19,101 nt of DNA from DATCSE01 sp036568605 (GTDB lineage: Bacteria; Pseudomonadota; Gammaproteobacteria; Burkholderiales; Burkholderiaceae_C). Below the pieces are notes generated by a model. That model was not told the origin of the DNA and did no database searches. It saw nothing but the letters and a program-made list of their open reading frames with translations. Below, piece by piece: positions 12,869 to 19,101 of the stretch (within the stretch, counting starts at the first letter, position 1; every line of letters starts with the position of its first letter). The translations under genes and the position numbers were made by a program. The DNA lies in contig DATCSE010000025.1 of the NCBI GenBank assembly GCA_036568605.1, positions 1-19,101 on the forward strand, given 5' to 3'.

Positions 12869-13402
12869 TCAGCGCTTCAGATAGCGGATGTCGGCGCGCC
12901 GGTTCTCGGCCCAGGCCGTTTCGTCATGGCCTTCGGCCTTCGGGCGCTCTTCGCCGTAGCTGACCGCCTCGATCTGGTTGGCCTTCGCGCCCATCAGCTC
13001 GAGCTGCTTCGCGACGATCTGCGCGCGCTTGTCGCCGAGCGAGAGGTTGTATTCGCGCGAGCCGCGTTCGTCGGTGTTGCCCTCGACGCGGATCTGCACC
13101 TGCGCGTGCGTGCTCAGGTACTGGCCGTGCGCCTGGATCAGCGGCTGGTACTTCGGGTCGACCGAGAAGTCGTCGAACGCGAAGTAGACGCTGCGGGCGG
13201 CCAGGCCGCTCTTCGGGTCGTCGAGCGGATCGATCGTCACGGTCTTGACGGCGCTGGTGGCGCCGCCGCCCGACGGCGCGACGGTGGTCGGCTGCGCGGT
13301 GGTGACCGGTGCCTTCGACTTGTCGTCGAGCGGCGTGCTGCTGCAGCCGGCCAGCGCGGCCGCGGCGATCAGCGTGATCGAAAAAAGCGTCTTGTTCAAC
13401 AT
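12869..13402 (-). CDS. pal: Pal-like peptidoglycan-associated lipoprotein (OmpA-family)
   Basis: The 177-aa precursor starts MLNKTLFSITLIAAAALAGC, a lipoprotein signal with lipobox LAGC and Cys20 as the lipidation site; the following SS favours outer-membrane sorting. A Pro/Thr/Ser/Gly-rich linker (about 24-65) leads to an OmpA/Pal peptidoglycan-binding domain. It contains YFAFDDFSVDPKYQPLI, VEGNTDERGSREYNLSLGDKRA and YGEERPKAEG...ENRRADI. The Asp and Arg in NTDERG...R contact diaminopimelate in the family. ATG 13402 follows GAGGAG at 8 bases; longer starts lack a site. Pal normally sits after tolB in the tol-pal cluster. Here tolQRAB are absent and its neighbours are marR and clc, so it may be a second, stand-alone Pal paralogue. 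Confidence 0.88.
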   Translation of the reverse strand: MLNKTLFSITLIAAAALAGCSSTPLDDKSKAPVTTAQPTTVAPSGGGATSAVKTVTIDPLDDPKSGLAARSVYFAFDDFSVDPKYQPLIQAHGQYLSTHAQVQIRVEGNTDERGSREYNLSLGDKRAQIVAKQLELMGAKANQIEAVSYGEERPKAEGHDETAWAENRRADIRYLKR

Positions 13403-13463
13403 TTGTCTAAGCTCCTCTGCATGGTGCCGCGCGAATGGTGCGGCTTCTCTTTCACTCTCTCGC

Positions 13464-13964
13464 TCACTCATTGAACGGCATCGGCTTGCCGGCCAGCGCC
13501 GGATCGAGGCCGCCCATGCGCTCGACCAGCACCGCCAGGCCGTCGTGGACCTTGCGCAGCTGCGACGGGCTCAAGCCGTCGAGCACATTCGGCAACAGCC
13601 CGCGGGGCGGGCCCGGGGCATTCTTCAGGGCCTTGCGGCCCGCGGACGTGAGGTGCAAGTGCACGACCCGCTGATCGTCGGGCGAGCGGCCCTTGCGGAC
13701 CAGGCCGCGCGATTCCAGGCGATTCAGCAAGTTGCTCACGGTCGTTTGATGCAATCGCAAACGCTGTGCCAGTTCGCCCACGCGCATCCCGTCACGGGTG
13801 CCCACCTCGTGCAGCGCCCACATCTGTGCGCCAGGGATGCCCGTTGCGCGCTCCAGGTGCGCCGAGTGCGCGCCGGCGATGCGCACGACGACGCGCAACT
13901 GCTCGAGCACGTCGAGGCTGCTGCGGGTTGCGCGGCGCGGCGTGCGGGCGGCATGCGGTTTCAT
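13464..13964 (-). CDS. MarR-family transcriptional regulator
   Basis: The 166-aa protein has a winged helix-turn-helix at about 60-110: MRVGELAQRLRLHQTTVSNLLNRLESRGLVRKGRS, then the DDQRVVHLHLT wing motif with the conserved D-x-R-V. Flanking helices at both ends would form the dimer interface, as in MarR. ATG 13964 is the only well-placed start and is followed by an Arg-rich N-terminus. The gene is divergent from the cation:proton antiporter, with 125 bases between the start codons. A perfect inverted repeat (13967-13984) begins 2 bases upstream of its own start, so self-repression and control of the antiporter are likely. Its ligand is unknown. Pal lies 61 bases downstream on the same strand. 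Confidence 0.92.
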   Translation of the reverse strand: MKPHAARTPRRATRSSLDVLEQLRVVVRIAGAHSAHLERATGIPGAQMWALHEVGTRDGMRVGELAQRLRLHQTTVSNLLNRLESRGLVRKGRSPDDQRVVHLHLTSAGRKALKNAPGPPRGLLPNVLDGLSPSQLRKVHDGLAVLVERMGGLDPALAGKPMPFNE

Positions 13965-13966
13965 TT

Positions 13967-13984
13967 CCGCAAAGTATATTGCGG
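13967..13984. promoter_or_regulatory. Perfect inverted repeat, candidate MarR operator
   Basis: CCGCAA-AGTATA-TTGCGG has perfect 6-base arms around an AT-rich centre, with two further matching A/T pairs outside. It overlaps the translation start region of marR. MarR proteins typically bind 16-20-base palindromes in the spacer shared with a divergent target gene. Confidence 0.65.
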
Positions 13985-14089
13985 CAAATGTAATCGGATA
14001 TGTCGTGCCGATAACCTTTGGTTTCAGGCTGTCGTGCTGGGCCGTTAGGCTCTCGGACCCGACACGAACAAAACGAGAAATCCATCACG

Positions 14090-15262
14090 ATGAATGTCGA
14101 GCTCCTGGGCCCGCTGGTCGGCTGGCCGCTGATGCTGCTGGCCGCCTGGGGTGCCGGCGAGTGGCTGTTCCGTCACCACGGCTTCCCGCGCGTCAGTGCA
14201 TACGGCGCGGTCGGATTGCTGCTGAGCGGGATCGGCCTGTCGCAGAACGTCGCGCCGCAGGCGGCGCTCGGGTTCGTCGCGAACGCGGCGCTCGGGCTGA
14301 CGCTGTTCGAGCTCGGCTATCGCGTGAACCCGCGCTGGTTCAAGCGCAACCCGTGGGTGCTCGCGATCGGCATCGTGCAGGCGCTGCTGACCTTCGGCGT
14401 CGTGATATGGGTCGCGGGCCTGTTCGGCATCGCGATCGACCAGCGCCTGGTGCTGGCGGCGTTGTGCGTCGCGACCTCGCCGGCCGCGGTGATGCGGGTC
14501 TCGAACGAGCTGCACAGCGCCGGCCAGGTGACCGAGCGCATGCTGCACTTGTGCGTGCTGAACTGCCTGATCGCGGTGCTGCTGCTGCGCCTGGTCGTCG
14601 GCTACTGGCACCTCGAAACCAGCGGCGACCTGGGCCAGGCCGCGCTGGGCAGCGTCTACGTGCTCGTGCTGTCGCTGGTCGCCGGCGCGGTGTTCGGCGC
14701 GATCGCGCCGTGGCTGAACCGGCTGACCACCAGCAGCCAGGGCGCCACCGTGACCTTCGCGATCCTGGTGCTGCTGCTGACCGGCATCGCACAGACGCTG
14801 CACCTGTCGCCGCTGCTGGCCGCGCTGGCGTTCGGCGCGGTGGCGCGCGAGCGCCGCATCATCCTGAGCTCGGCCCAGCGCAACTTCGGTGCGCTGGGTG
14901 ATCTGCTGACGGTGTTCCTGTTCGTCTACATCGGCAGCCTGTTGTCGTGGAGCGGGCTGCTCGGCAGCGTGCTGCTGGGGGTCAGCGCGCTGCTCGCGCG
15001 CAGCGCCGCGCACGTGCTGGTCAACGTGGCCGGTGCGCGCGTCAGCGGCACGACGTTCCGCAAGGGCGCGCTGACCGGTCTCGCGCTGATGCCGATGGCG
15101 GCGTTCGCGATGCTGCTGCTCGAAGAGAGCCGGCTGTACGGCTTCGACCTCGCGCGCGAAAGCCTGCCGATGATCGTCGGGCTGCTGGTGCTGCTCGAGG
15201 TGATTGCGCCCATCGTCACGCAACGCGCGCTCGTGATCGCGAACGAAGCAAAACCGGAATGA
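14090..15262 (+). CDS. Cation:proton antiporter (CPA superfamily, Na+/H+ exchanger domain)
   Basis: The 390-aa protein consists of about 11-12 membrane helices over its full length. Family features are LGLTLFELGYRVNPRWFKRNPWVL (68-91), which matches the 'LF-x-x-G' helix and cytoplasmic loop of CPA2 exchangers, and VLAALCVATSPAAVMRVSNEL (121-141), corresponding to the broken-helix core. Also matching are LSPLLAALAFGAVARERR and the final GLALMPMAAFAMLLLEESRLYG. No RCK/TrkA-N domain follows, unlike KefB/KefC. The transported ion (Na+ or K+) cannot be assigned. ATG 14090 (MNVELLGPL) is preferred over the upstream in-frame GTG at 14018, since translation from there adds a polar leader with no family match. 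The gene is divergent from marR and probably controlled by it. Confidence 0.85.
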   Translation: MNVELLGPLVGWPLMLLAAWGAGEWLFRHHGFPRVSAYGAVGLLLSGIGLSQNVAPQAALGFVANAALGLTLFELGYRVNPRWFKRNPWVLAIGIVQALLTFGVVIWVAGLFGIAIDQRLVLAALCVATSPAAVMRVSNELHSAGQVTERMLHLCVLNCLIAVLLLRLVVGYWHLETSGDLGQAALGSVYVLVLSLVAGAVFGAIAPWLNRLTTSSQGATVTFAILVLLLTGIAQTLHLSPLLAALAFGAVARERRIILSSAQRNFGALGDLLTVFLFVYIGSLLSWSGLLGSVLLGVSALLARSAAHVLVNVAGARVSGTTFRKGALTGLALMPMAAFAMLLLEESRLYGFDLARESLPMIVGLLVLLEVIAPIVTQRALVIANEAKPE

Positions 15263-15312
15263 AATGAACCATCCCCGTAGCGCCTTCGGCGCTCCCCCTC
15301 AAGGGGAATCCG

Positions 15313-15335
15313 GTCACCCTGAGGTATCGAAGGGC
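15313..15335 (+). repeat. Type B dispersed repeat in the mosaic
   Basis: The core CCCTGAGGTATCGAAGGG is identical to that of the copy at 2365-2388, almost 13 kb away. Confidence 0.8.
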
Positions 15336-15403
15336 CCCCGCGGACCGGCCAAGCCGGATCCGCGGCGTCCGCTTGGCTGCGTCGGGTTCATCATGCAACC
15401 GAG

Positions 15404-15420
15404 GGTGCCGTTTCGGCACC
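15404..15420 (+). promoter_or_regulatory. Perfect hairpin in the leader of the ligase gene
   Basis: A 7-base perfect stem (GGTGCCG / CGGCACC) with a TTT loop ends 13 bases before the ATG at 15434 and immediately upstream of the GGAAG ribosome site (15423-15427). It may shape translation initiation or end upstream transcripts. Confidence 0.4.
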
Positions 15421-15433
15421 ATGGAAGACTGCA

Positions 15434-16564
15434 ATGCCTCTGCAAGCCTTCGGCGAATCGCGCGCGTTGACGCTGGGCGTCGAGCTCGAACTGCAGCTCG
15501 TCAATACCTACGACTTCGACCTCGCGCCGGGCGCGAATGACCTGCTGGAGCTGCTGTCGCGCAAGCCGTTCCCGGGCTCGGTGACGCCCGAGATGACGCA
15601 GAGCATGATCGAGGTCGCGACCAGCATCCAGAGCGCGCACGGCCCGCTCCTGACCGAGCTGCGCGCGATCCGCGACACGCTGGTCGCGGCCTGCGACCGG
15701 CTCAACATCGAGATCGCCGGCGGCGGCACGCACCCGTTCCAGCGCTGGAGCGAGCAGCGCGTGTTCAGCAAGCCGCGCTTCGAGCAGCTGTCGCAGCTCT
15801 ACGGCTACCTTGCGAAGCAGTTCACCGTGTTCGGCCAGCACGTGCACGTGGGCTGCCCGTCGGGCGACGACGCGCTGTTCCTGCTGCATTCGTTGAACCG
15901 CTACGTGCCGCACTTCATCGCGCTGTCGGCCTCGTCGCCGTTCTCCCAGGGCGTGGACACGCTGTTCGATTCGGCTCGATTGAACTCGGTGTTCGCGTTT
16001 CCGCTCTCGGGGCGGGCGCCGTTCGTGCTGGGCTGGGACGAGTTCGCGAACCGCTACTTCACGAAGATGGAAGCGACCGGCGTCGTCAAGTCGATGAAGG
16101 ACTTCTACTGGGACATCCGGCCCAAGCCCGAGTACGGCACGATCGAGCTGCGGGTCTGTGACACGCCGCTGACGGTGGAGCGCGCCGCGGCGCTCGCCTG
16201 CTACCTGCAGGCGCTGTGCCGCCGCCTGCTCGAGCGCGCCGAGCCGCCGCCGACAGAGGACGACTACCTGGTCTACACCTTCAATCGCTTCCAGGCCTGC
16301 CGCTTCGGGCTCGACGGCCAGATGGTCCTGCCGCAGACCCGCGAGCGCCGCACGATACGCGAGGACATCCTCGCGACCTTGCGCACGCTGGAGCCGCACG
16401 GCACCGCGCTGAATGCCACTGCAGCGCTCGACGAGATCGAACGCTGCGCCGCGCGCGACGGCAACCACGCGACCTACCTGCGCAAGGTGCACACGGGCAG
16501 CGGCAATGTGCAGAGCATGGTGCAGGCGAGCGCGTACGCGCTGCGCTATGGGCCGAGCGCCTGA
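15434..16564 (+). CDS. ybdK: Carboxylate-amine ligase, glutamate-cysteine ligase family 2 (YbdK-type)
   Basis: The 376-aa product matches the GCS2 family throughout: GVELELQLV (15-23) with metal-binding glutamates, GGGTHPFQRW (96-105), FGQHVHVGC (133-141) and DTLFDSARLNSVFAFPLSGRAPF. These are followed by DFYWDIRPKPEYGTIELRVCDTP with its substrate-binding Arg, and the end segment GNVQSMVQASAYALRYG. YbdK shows weak ATP-dependent glutamate-cysteine ligation in E. coli, and its true substrate is debated. ATG 15434 has GGAAG at 6 bases. The gene lies after a repeat mosaic and is convergent with uvrA, with only 11 bases between the stop codons. Confidence 0.92.
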   Translation: MPLQAFGESRALTLGVELELQLVNTYDFDLAPGANDLLELLSRKPFPGSVTPEMTQSMIEVATSIQSAHGPLLTELRAIRDTLVAACDRLNIEIAGGGTHPFQRWSEQRVFSKPRFEQLSQLYGYLAKQFTVFGQHVHVGCPSGDDALFLLHSLNRYVPHFIALSASSPFSQGVDTLFDSARLNSVFAFPLSGRAPFVLGWDEFANRYFTKMEATGVVKSMKDFYWDIRPKPEYGTIELRVCDTPLTVERAAALACYLQALCRRLLERAEPPPTEDDYLVYTFNRFQACRFGLDGQMVLPQTRERRTIREDILATLRTLEPHGTALNATAALDEIERCAARDGNHATYLRKVHTGSGNVQSMVQASAYALRYGPSA

Positions 16565-16578
16565 GTAGCGGCTGCTCA
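16562..16578. terminator. Stop-to-stop hairpin shared by ybdK and uvrA
   Basis: A 7-base stem with one G-T pair and a 3-base loop runs from the TGA of ybdK (16562-16564) to the TGA of uvrA (complement of 16576-16578). There is no long T-run on either side, so efficient intrinsic termination is unproven. Confidence 0.4.
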
Positions 16579-19101
16579 GCTTGCAGATGCAGCGGCGGCT
16601 GCCGTGTCGGCCAGCAGCGGCTTCAGATACCGCCCGGTGTAGCTCGCCGGATTCGCCGCCACGTCCTCCGGCGTTCCGGCCGCGACCACCGTGCCGCCGC
16701 CGGCGCCGCCTTCGGGGCCCATGTCGACGATCCAGTCGGCGGTCTTGATCACGTCCAGGTTGTGCTCGATCACGACGATGGTGTTGCCGGCGTCGCGCAG
16801 CTGGTGCAGCACGCGCAGCAGCAGGTCGATGTCGGCGAAGTGCAGCCCGGTGGTCGGCTCGTCGAGGATGTACAGCGTGCGTCCGGTGTCGCGCTTGCTG
16901 AGCTCGAGCGCGAGCTTGACGCGCTGGGCTTCGCCGCCCGACAGCGTGGTCGCGCTCTGCCCGAGCCGGATGTAGCCCAGGCCCACATCGAGCAGCGTCT
17001 GCAGCTTGCGTGCGATCGCCGGCACCGCGTTGAAGTACGCGTGCGCCTCCTCGACCGTCATGTCGAGCACCTCGGTGATGTTCTTGCCCTTGTAGAGCAC
17101 CTCCAGCGTCTCGCGGTTGTAGCGCTTGCCGTGGCAGACGTCGCACGGCACGTACACGTCGGGCAGGAAGTGCATCTCGACCTTCAGCACGCCGTCGCCC
17201 TGGCACGCCTCGCAGCGTCCGCCGGCGACGTTGAAGCTGAAGCGGCCCGGGCCGTAGCCGCGCTCCTTCGCCGTGTTCATCTCGGCGAACAGCTCGCGGA
17301 TCGGCGTGAACAGCCCCGTGTAGGTGGCCGGGTTCGAACGCGGCGTGCGGCCTATCGGGCTCTGGTCGACGTTGATGACCTTGTCGAACGCGTCCAGCCC
17401 GTCGATCGAATCGTGCGGCTCGGCCTCGGCGTGGCTGTTGTAGAGCTTGCGCGCGACGCTCGCATACAGCGTGTCGTTGACCAGCGTGCTCTTGCCCGAG
17501 CCCGACACGCCGGTCACGCAGGTGAGCAGGCCCACCGGGATCGCGACGTCGACGCGCTTCAGGTTGTTGCCGCGCGCCCCCAGCACCTGCAGCCAGGCGT
17601 CTGCTTCGTCGATCGGGGCCGGCGCATGGCGCTGCGCCGGCACTGCGATGCGCAGCGCCCGTGCGAGATAACGCCCGGTCAGCGAATCCGGGTTCGCCGC
17701 CACCTGCTGCGGCGTACCCTGCGCCATCACCTGGCCGCCGTGCGCGCCGGCGCCGGGCCCCATGTCGATCACGTGGTCGGCGGCGAGGATCGCGTCCTCG
17801 TCGTGTTCGACGACCAGCACGCTGTTGCCCAGGTCGCGCAGGTGCCGCAAGGTGCCGATCAGGCGCTCGTTGTCGCGCTGGTGCAAGCCGATGCTGGGCT
17901 CGTCCAGCACGTACATCACGCCGGTCAGGCCGCTGCCGATCTGCGAGGCGAGCCGGATGCGCTGTGCCTCGCCGCCCGACAGCGAATCGGCGCTGCGATC
18001 CAGGCTCAGGTAGTTCAGGCCGACGTCGTTGAGGAACCTCAGCCGCGAGCGGATCTCGCGCACCACCTTGTCCGCGATCTCGGCCTTCGCGCCCTGCAGC
18101 CGCAGCCGCTCGAAGTACTCGAGGCTCTCGCGCAGCGTGAAGTGCTCGACGCGGAAGATAGGCTCGCGCGCGCCGCTGTCGGCATCGACCAGGAACACGA
18201 AGCGCGCCTCGCGCCGCAGCCGCGAGCCGCCGCAATCCGGGCAGGGCTTCGCGCTTTGGTAGCGCAGCAGGTCTTCTCGCACCGCCGCCGAGTCGGTCTC
18301 GCGAAAACGCCGCTCGAGGTTGGGCAGGATGCCTTCGAACGGGTGCGAGCGCTTGACGCTGCGGGTCTTGCCGCGCGCGCCTTCGGCTTCGTAGACGAAC
18401 TCGATGTTTTCGTCGCCCGAGCCGTGCAGCAGCACCTTCTGCGCGGCCTCCGGCAGTTCCTCGAACGGCTGATCGATGTCGAACTTGTAGTGGCGCGCGA
18501 CGCTCTCGAGCAGCGAGAACGTGTAGGCATTGCGCCGGTCCCAGCCCTTGACTGCGCCGCTGGCCAGGCTCAGCGACGGAAACGCGACGACGCGCTCCGG
18601 GTCGAACACGGTCGTGTGGCCCAGCCCGTCGCAGGTCGGGCACGCGCCGACCGGCGAGTTGAACGAGAAAAGCCGCGGCTCCAGCTCGGGCAGCGAGTAG
18701 CTGCAGACCGGGCATGCGAACTTGCTGGAGAACAGGTGCTCCTGGCCGCTGTCCATCTCGAGGGCGACGGCGCGGCCGTCGGCGATCCGCAGCGCAGCTT
18801 CGAAGCTCTCGGCCAGACGCTGCTGAAGACCGGGCGCGACCTTGACGCGGTCGATCACGACGTCGATGTCGTGCTTCTCGGCCTTCTTCAGCTTCGGCAC
18901 GTCGGCCGCTTCGTAGGTCGTGCCGTCGATGCGGAAGCGCACGTAGCCCTGCGCCTGCATCTCGCCGAACAGCTCGACGAACTCGCCCTTGCGGTCGCGC
19001 ACGACCGGCGCGAGCACCATCAGCCGCGTCTCGGCCGGCAGCGCAAGCGCCGCGTCGACCATCTGGCTCACGCTCTGAGCCTGCAGCGGCAGGTCGTGGA
19101 T
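16576..19101 (-). CDS. uvrA: UvrA, excinuclease ABC subunit A, partial (5' end outside window)
   Basis: The frame stays open to the right edge, giving 841 residues; by comparison with the usual length of about 940, roughly the first 125 are missing, including the first Walker A. UvrA is the damage-recognising ATPase of nucleotide excision repair and loads UvrB. Visible in order are the first zinc module (CPVCSYSL...CPTC), the first ABC signature LSGGEAQRIRLASQIG and Walker B YVLDEPSIGLHQRDN, and the second Walker A GVSGSGKSTLVN. The second zinc module (CEACQGDG...CDVC) follows, then the second signature LSGGEAQRVKLALEL and Walker B LYILDEPTTGLH. All key residues are intact. The C-terminus is a short Ala-rich tail, and the gene converges with ybdK. 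Confidence 0.98.
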   Translation of the reverse strand: MHDLPLQAQSVSQMVDAALALPAETRLMVLAPVVRDRKGEFVELFGEMQAQGYVRFRIDGTTYEAADVPKLKKAEKHDIDVVIDRVKVAPGLQQRLAESFEAALRIADGRAVALEMDSGQEHLFSSKFACPVCSYSLPELEPRLFSFNSPVGACPTCDGLGHTTVFDPERVVAFPSLSLASGAVKGWDRRNAYTFSLLESVARHYKFDIDQPFEELPEAAQKVLLHGSGDENIEFVYEAEGARGKTRSVKRSHPFEGILPNLERRFRETDSAAVREDLLRYQSAKPCPDCGGSRLRREARFVFLVDADSGAREPIFRVEHFTLRESLEYFERLRLQGAKAEIADKVVREIRSRLRFLNDVGLNYLSLDRSADSLSGGEAQRIRLASQIGSGLTGVMYVLDEPSIGLHQRDNERLIGTLRHLRDLGNSVLVVEHDEDAILAADHVIDMGPGAGAHGGQVMAQGTPQQVAANPDSLTGRYLARALRIAVPAQRHAPAPIDEADAWLQVLGARGNNLKRVDVAIPVGLLTCVTGVSGSGKSTLVNDTLYASVARKLYNSHAEAEPHDSIDGLDAFDKVINVDQSPIGRTPRSNPATYTGLFTPIRELFAEMNTAKERGYGPGRFSFNVAGGRCEACQGDGVLKVEMHFLPDVYVPCDVCHGKRYNRETLEVLYKGKNITEVLDMTVEEAHAYFNAVPAIARKLQTLLDVGLGYIRLGQSATTLSGGEAQRVKLALELSKRDTGRTLYILDEPTTGLHFADIDLLLRVLHQLRDAGNTIVVIEHNLDVIKTADWIVDMGPEGGAGGGTVVAAGTPEDVAANPASYTGRYLKPLLADTAAAAASAS

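Larger units (their letters stand above)
15263..15433. repeat. Intergenic mosaic of short dispersed repeats and hairpins
   Basis: Four elements are packed between the antiporter stop and the ligase start. AGCGCCTTCGGCGCT (15281-15295), a hairpin, is followed by CCCCCTCAAGGGG. Next is a type B repeat (15313-15335). Then GCGGACCGGC-CAA-GCCGGATCCGC (15340-15363) forms an imperfect hairpin, followed by GGTGCCG-TTT-CGGCACC (15404-15420). None has a T-run that would make a standard terminator. The region codes for nothing I can support. Confidence 0.75.

Noticed and set aside
15314..18715. A 1133-codon open frame on the minus strand across ybdK and the 3' part of uvrA
   Set aside because: It is a shadow frame in GC-rich sequence: Arg/Ala/Gly-rich, no domain, and it overlaps two well-supported genes in other frames.
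1..19101. CRISPR arrays, prophage, insertion sequences, tRNA or rRNA genes
   Set aside because: No regularly spaced repeats with unique spacers, no transposase or integrase motifs, and no RNA gene signatures were seen; the 'phage holin family' protein at 2439-2786 is a chromosomal YvlD-like membrane protein, not evidence of a prophage.

Overview
The window is about 19.1 kb of very GC-rich, densely coding chromosome. Codon use, gene content and repeat types suggest a betaproteobacterium of the order Burkholderiales, perhaps near the Rubrivivax/Leptothrix/Methylibium group. That placement is inference, because no rRNA or other marker gene is present. I see no phage, transposase, CRISPR array, tRNA or rRNA. 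The accessory signal is a set of short dispersed palindromic repeats.

Layout: (1) 1-2333 holds the tail of a probable alpha-2-macroglobulin (YfhM-like) gene overlapping pbpC, which encodes penicillin-binding protein 1C. (2) 2439-2786 (minus) is a small YvlD-like/phage-holin-family membrane protein, separated from pbpC by a cluster of short repeats. (3) 2860-9204 (plus) is an iron-acquisition block: a Fur-box-like site, then tonB, exbB, exbD, hemP, a Fiu-type siderophore receptor, the Fe(II)/2-oxoglutarate oxygenase piuC, a small secreted PepSY-like protein and a b561-type cytochrome. (4) 9431-9838 is a histone-H1-like Lys/Ala repeat tail fused to a SWIB domain, with a clear terminator. (5) 9917-13964 (minus) runs right to left as marR, a Pal lipoprotein, a ClC-family chloride/proton antiporter, a DsbA/HCCA-isomerase-type thioredoxin-fold protein and an exported amidohydrolase. 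(6) 14090-15262 (plus) is a CPA-type cation:proton antiporter divergent from marR, with a perfect inverted repeat between them. (7) 15263-15433 is a mosaic of short repeats. (8) 15434-16564 is a YbdK-type glutamate-cysteine ligase, convergent with uvrA, which runs off the right edge.

The iron block reads as one pathway. TonB-ExbBD energises the outer-membrane receptor, PiuC is the usual partner of Fiu-type receptors, and the PepSY protein plus b-type cytochrome could supply ferric reduction at the inner membrane. Fur control is supported by the palindrome just upstream of tonB.

The most unusual signal is how short palindromic repeats have entered genes. One 87-bp palindrome lies in frame in the signal-peptide region of pbpC. 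A degenerate relative lies in frame at the 5' end of hemP. In both, the right edge of the repeat carries a GTG in frame with the gene, preceded by a purine-rich Shine-Dalgarno-like run. A second repeat family sits inside the pbpC transpeptidase region and also supplies the pbpC stop codon.
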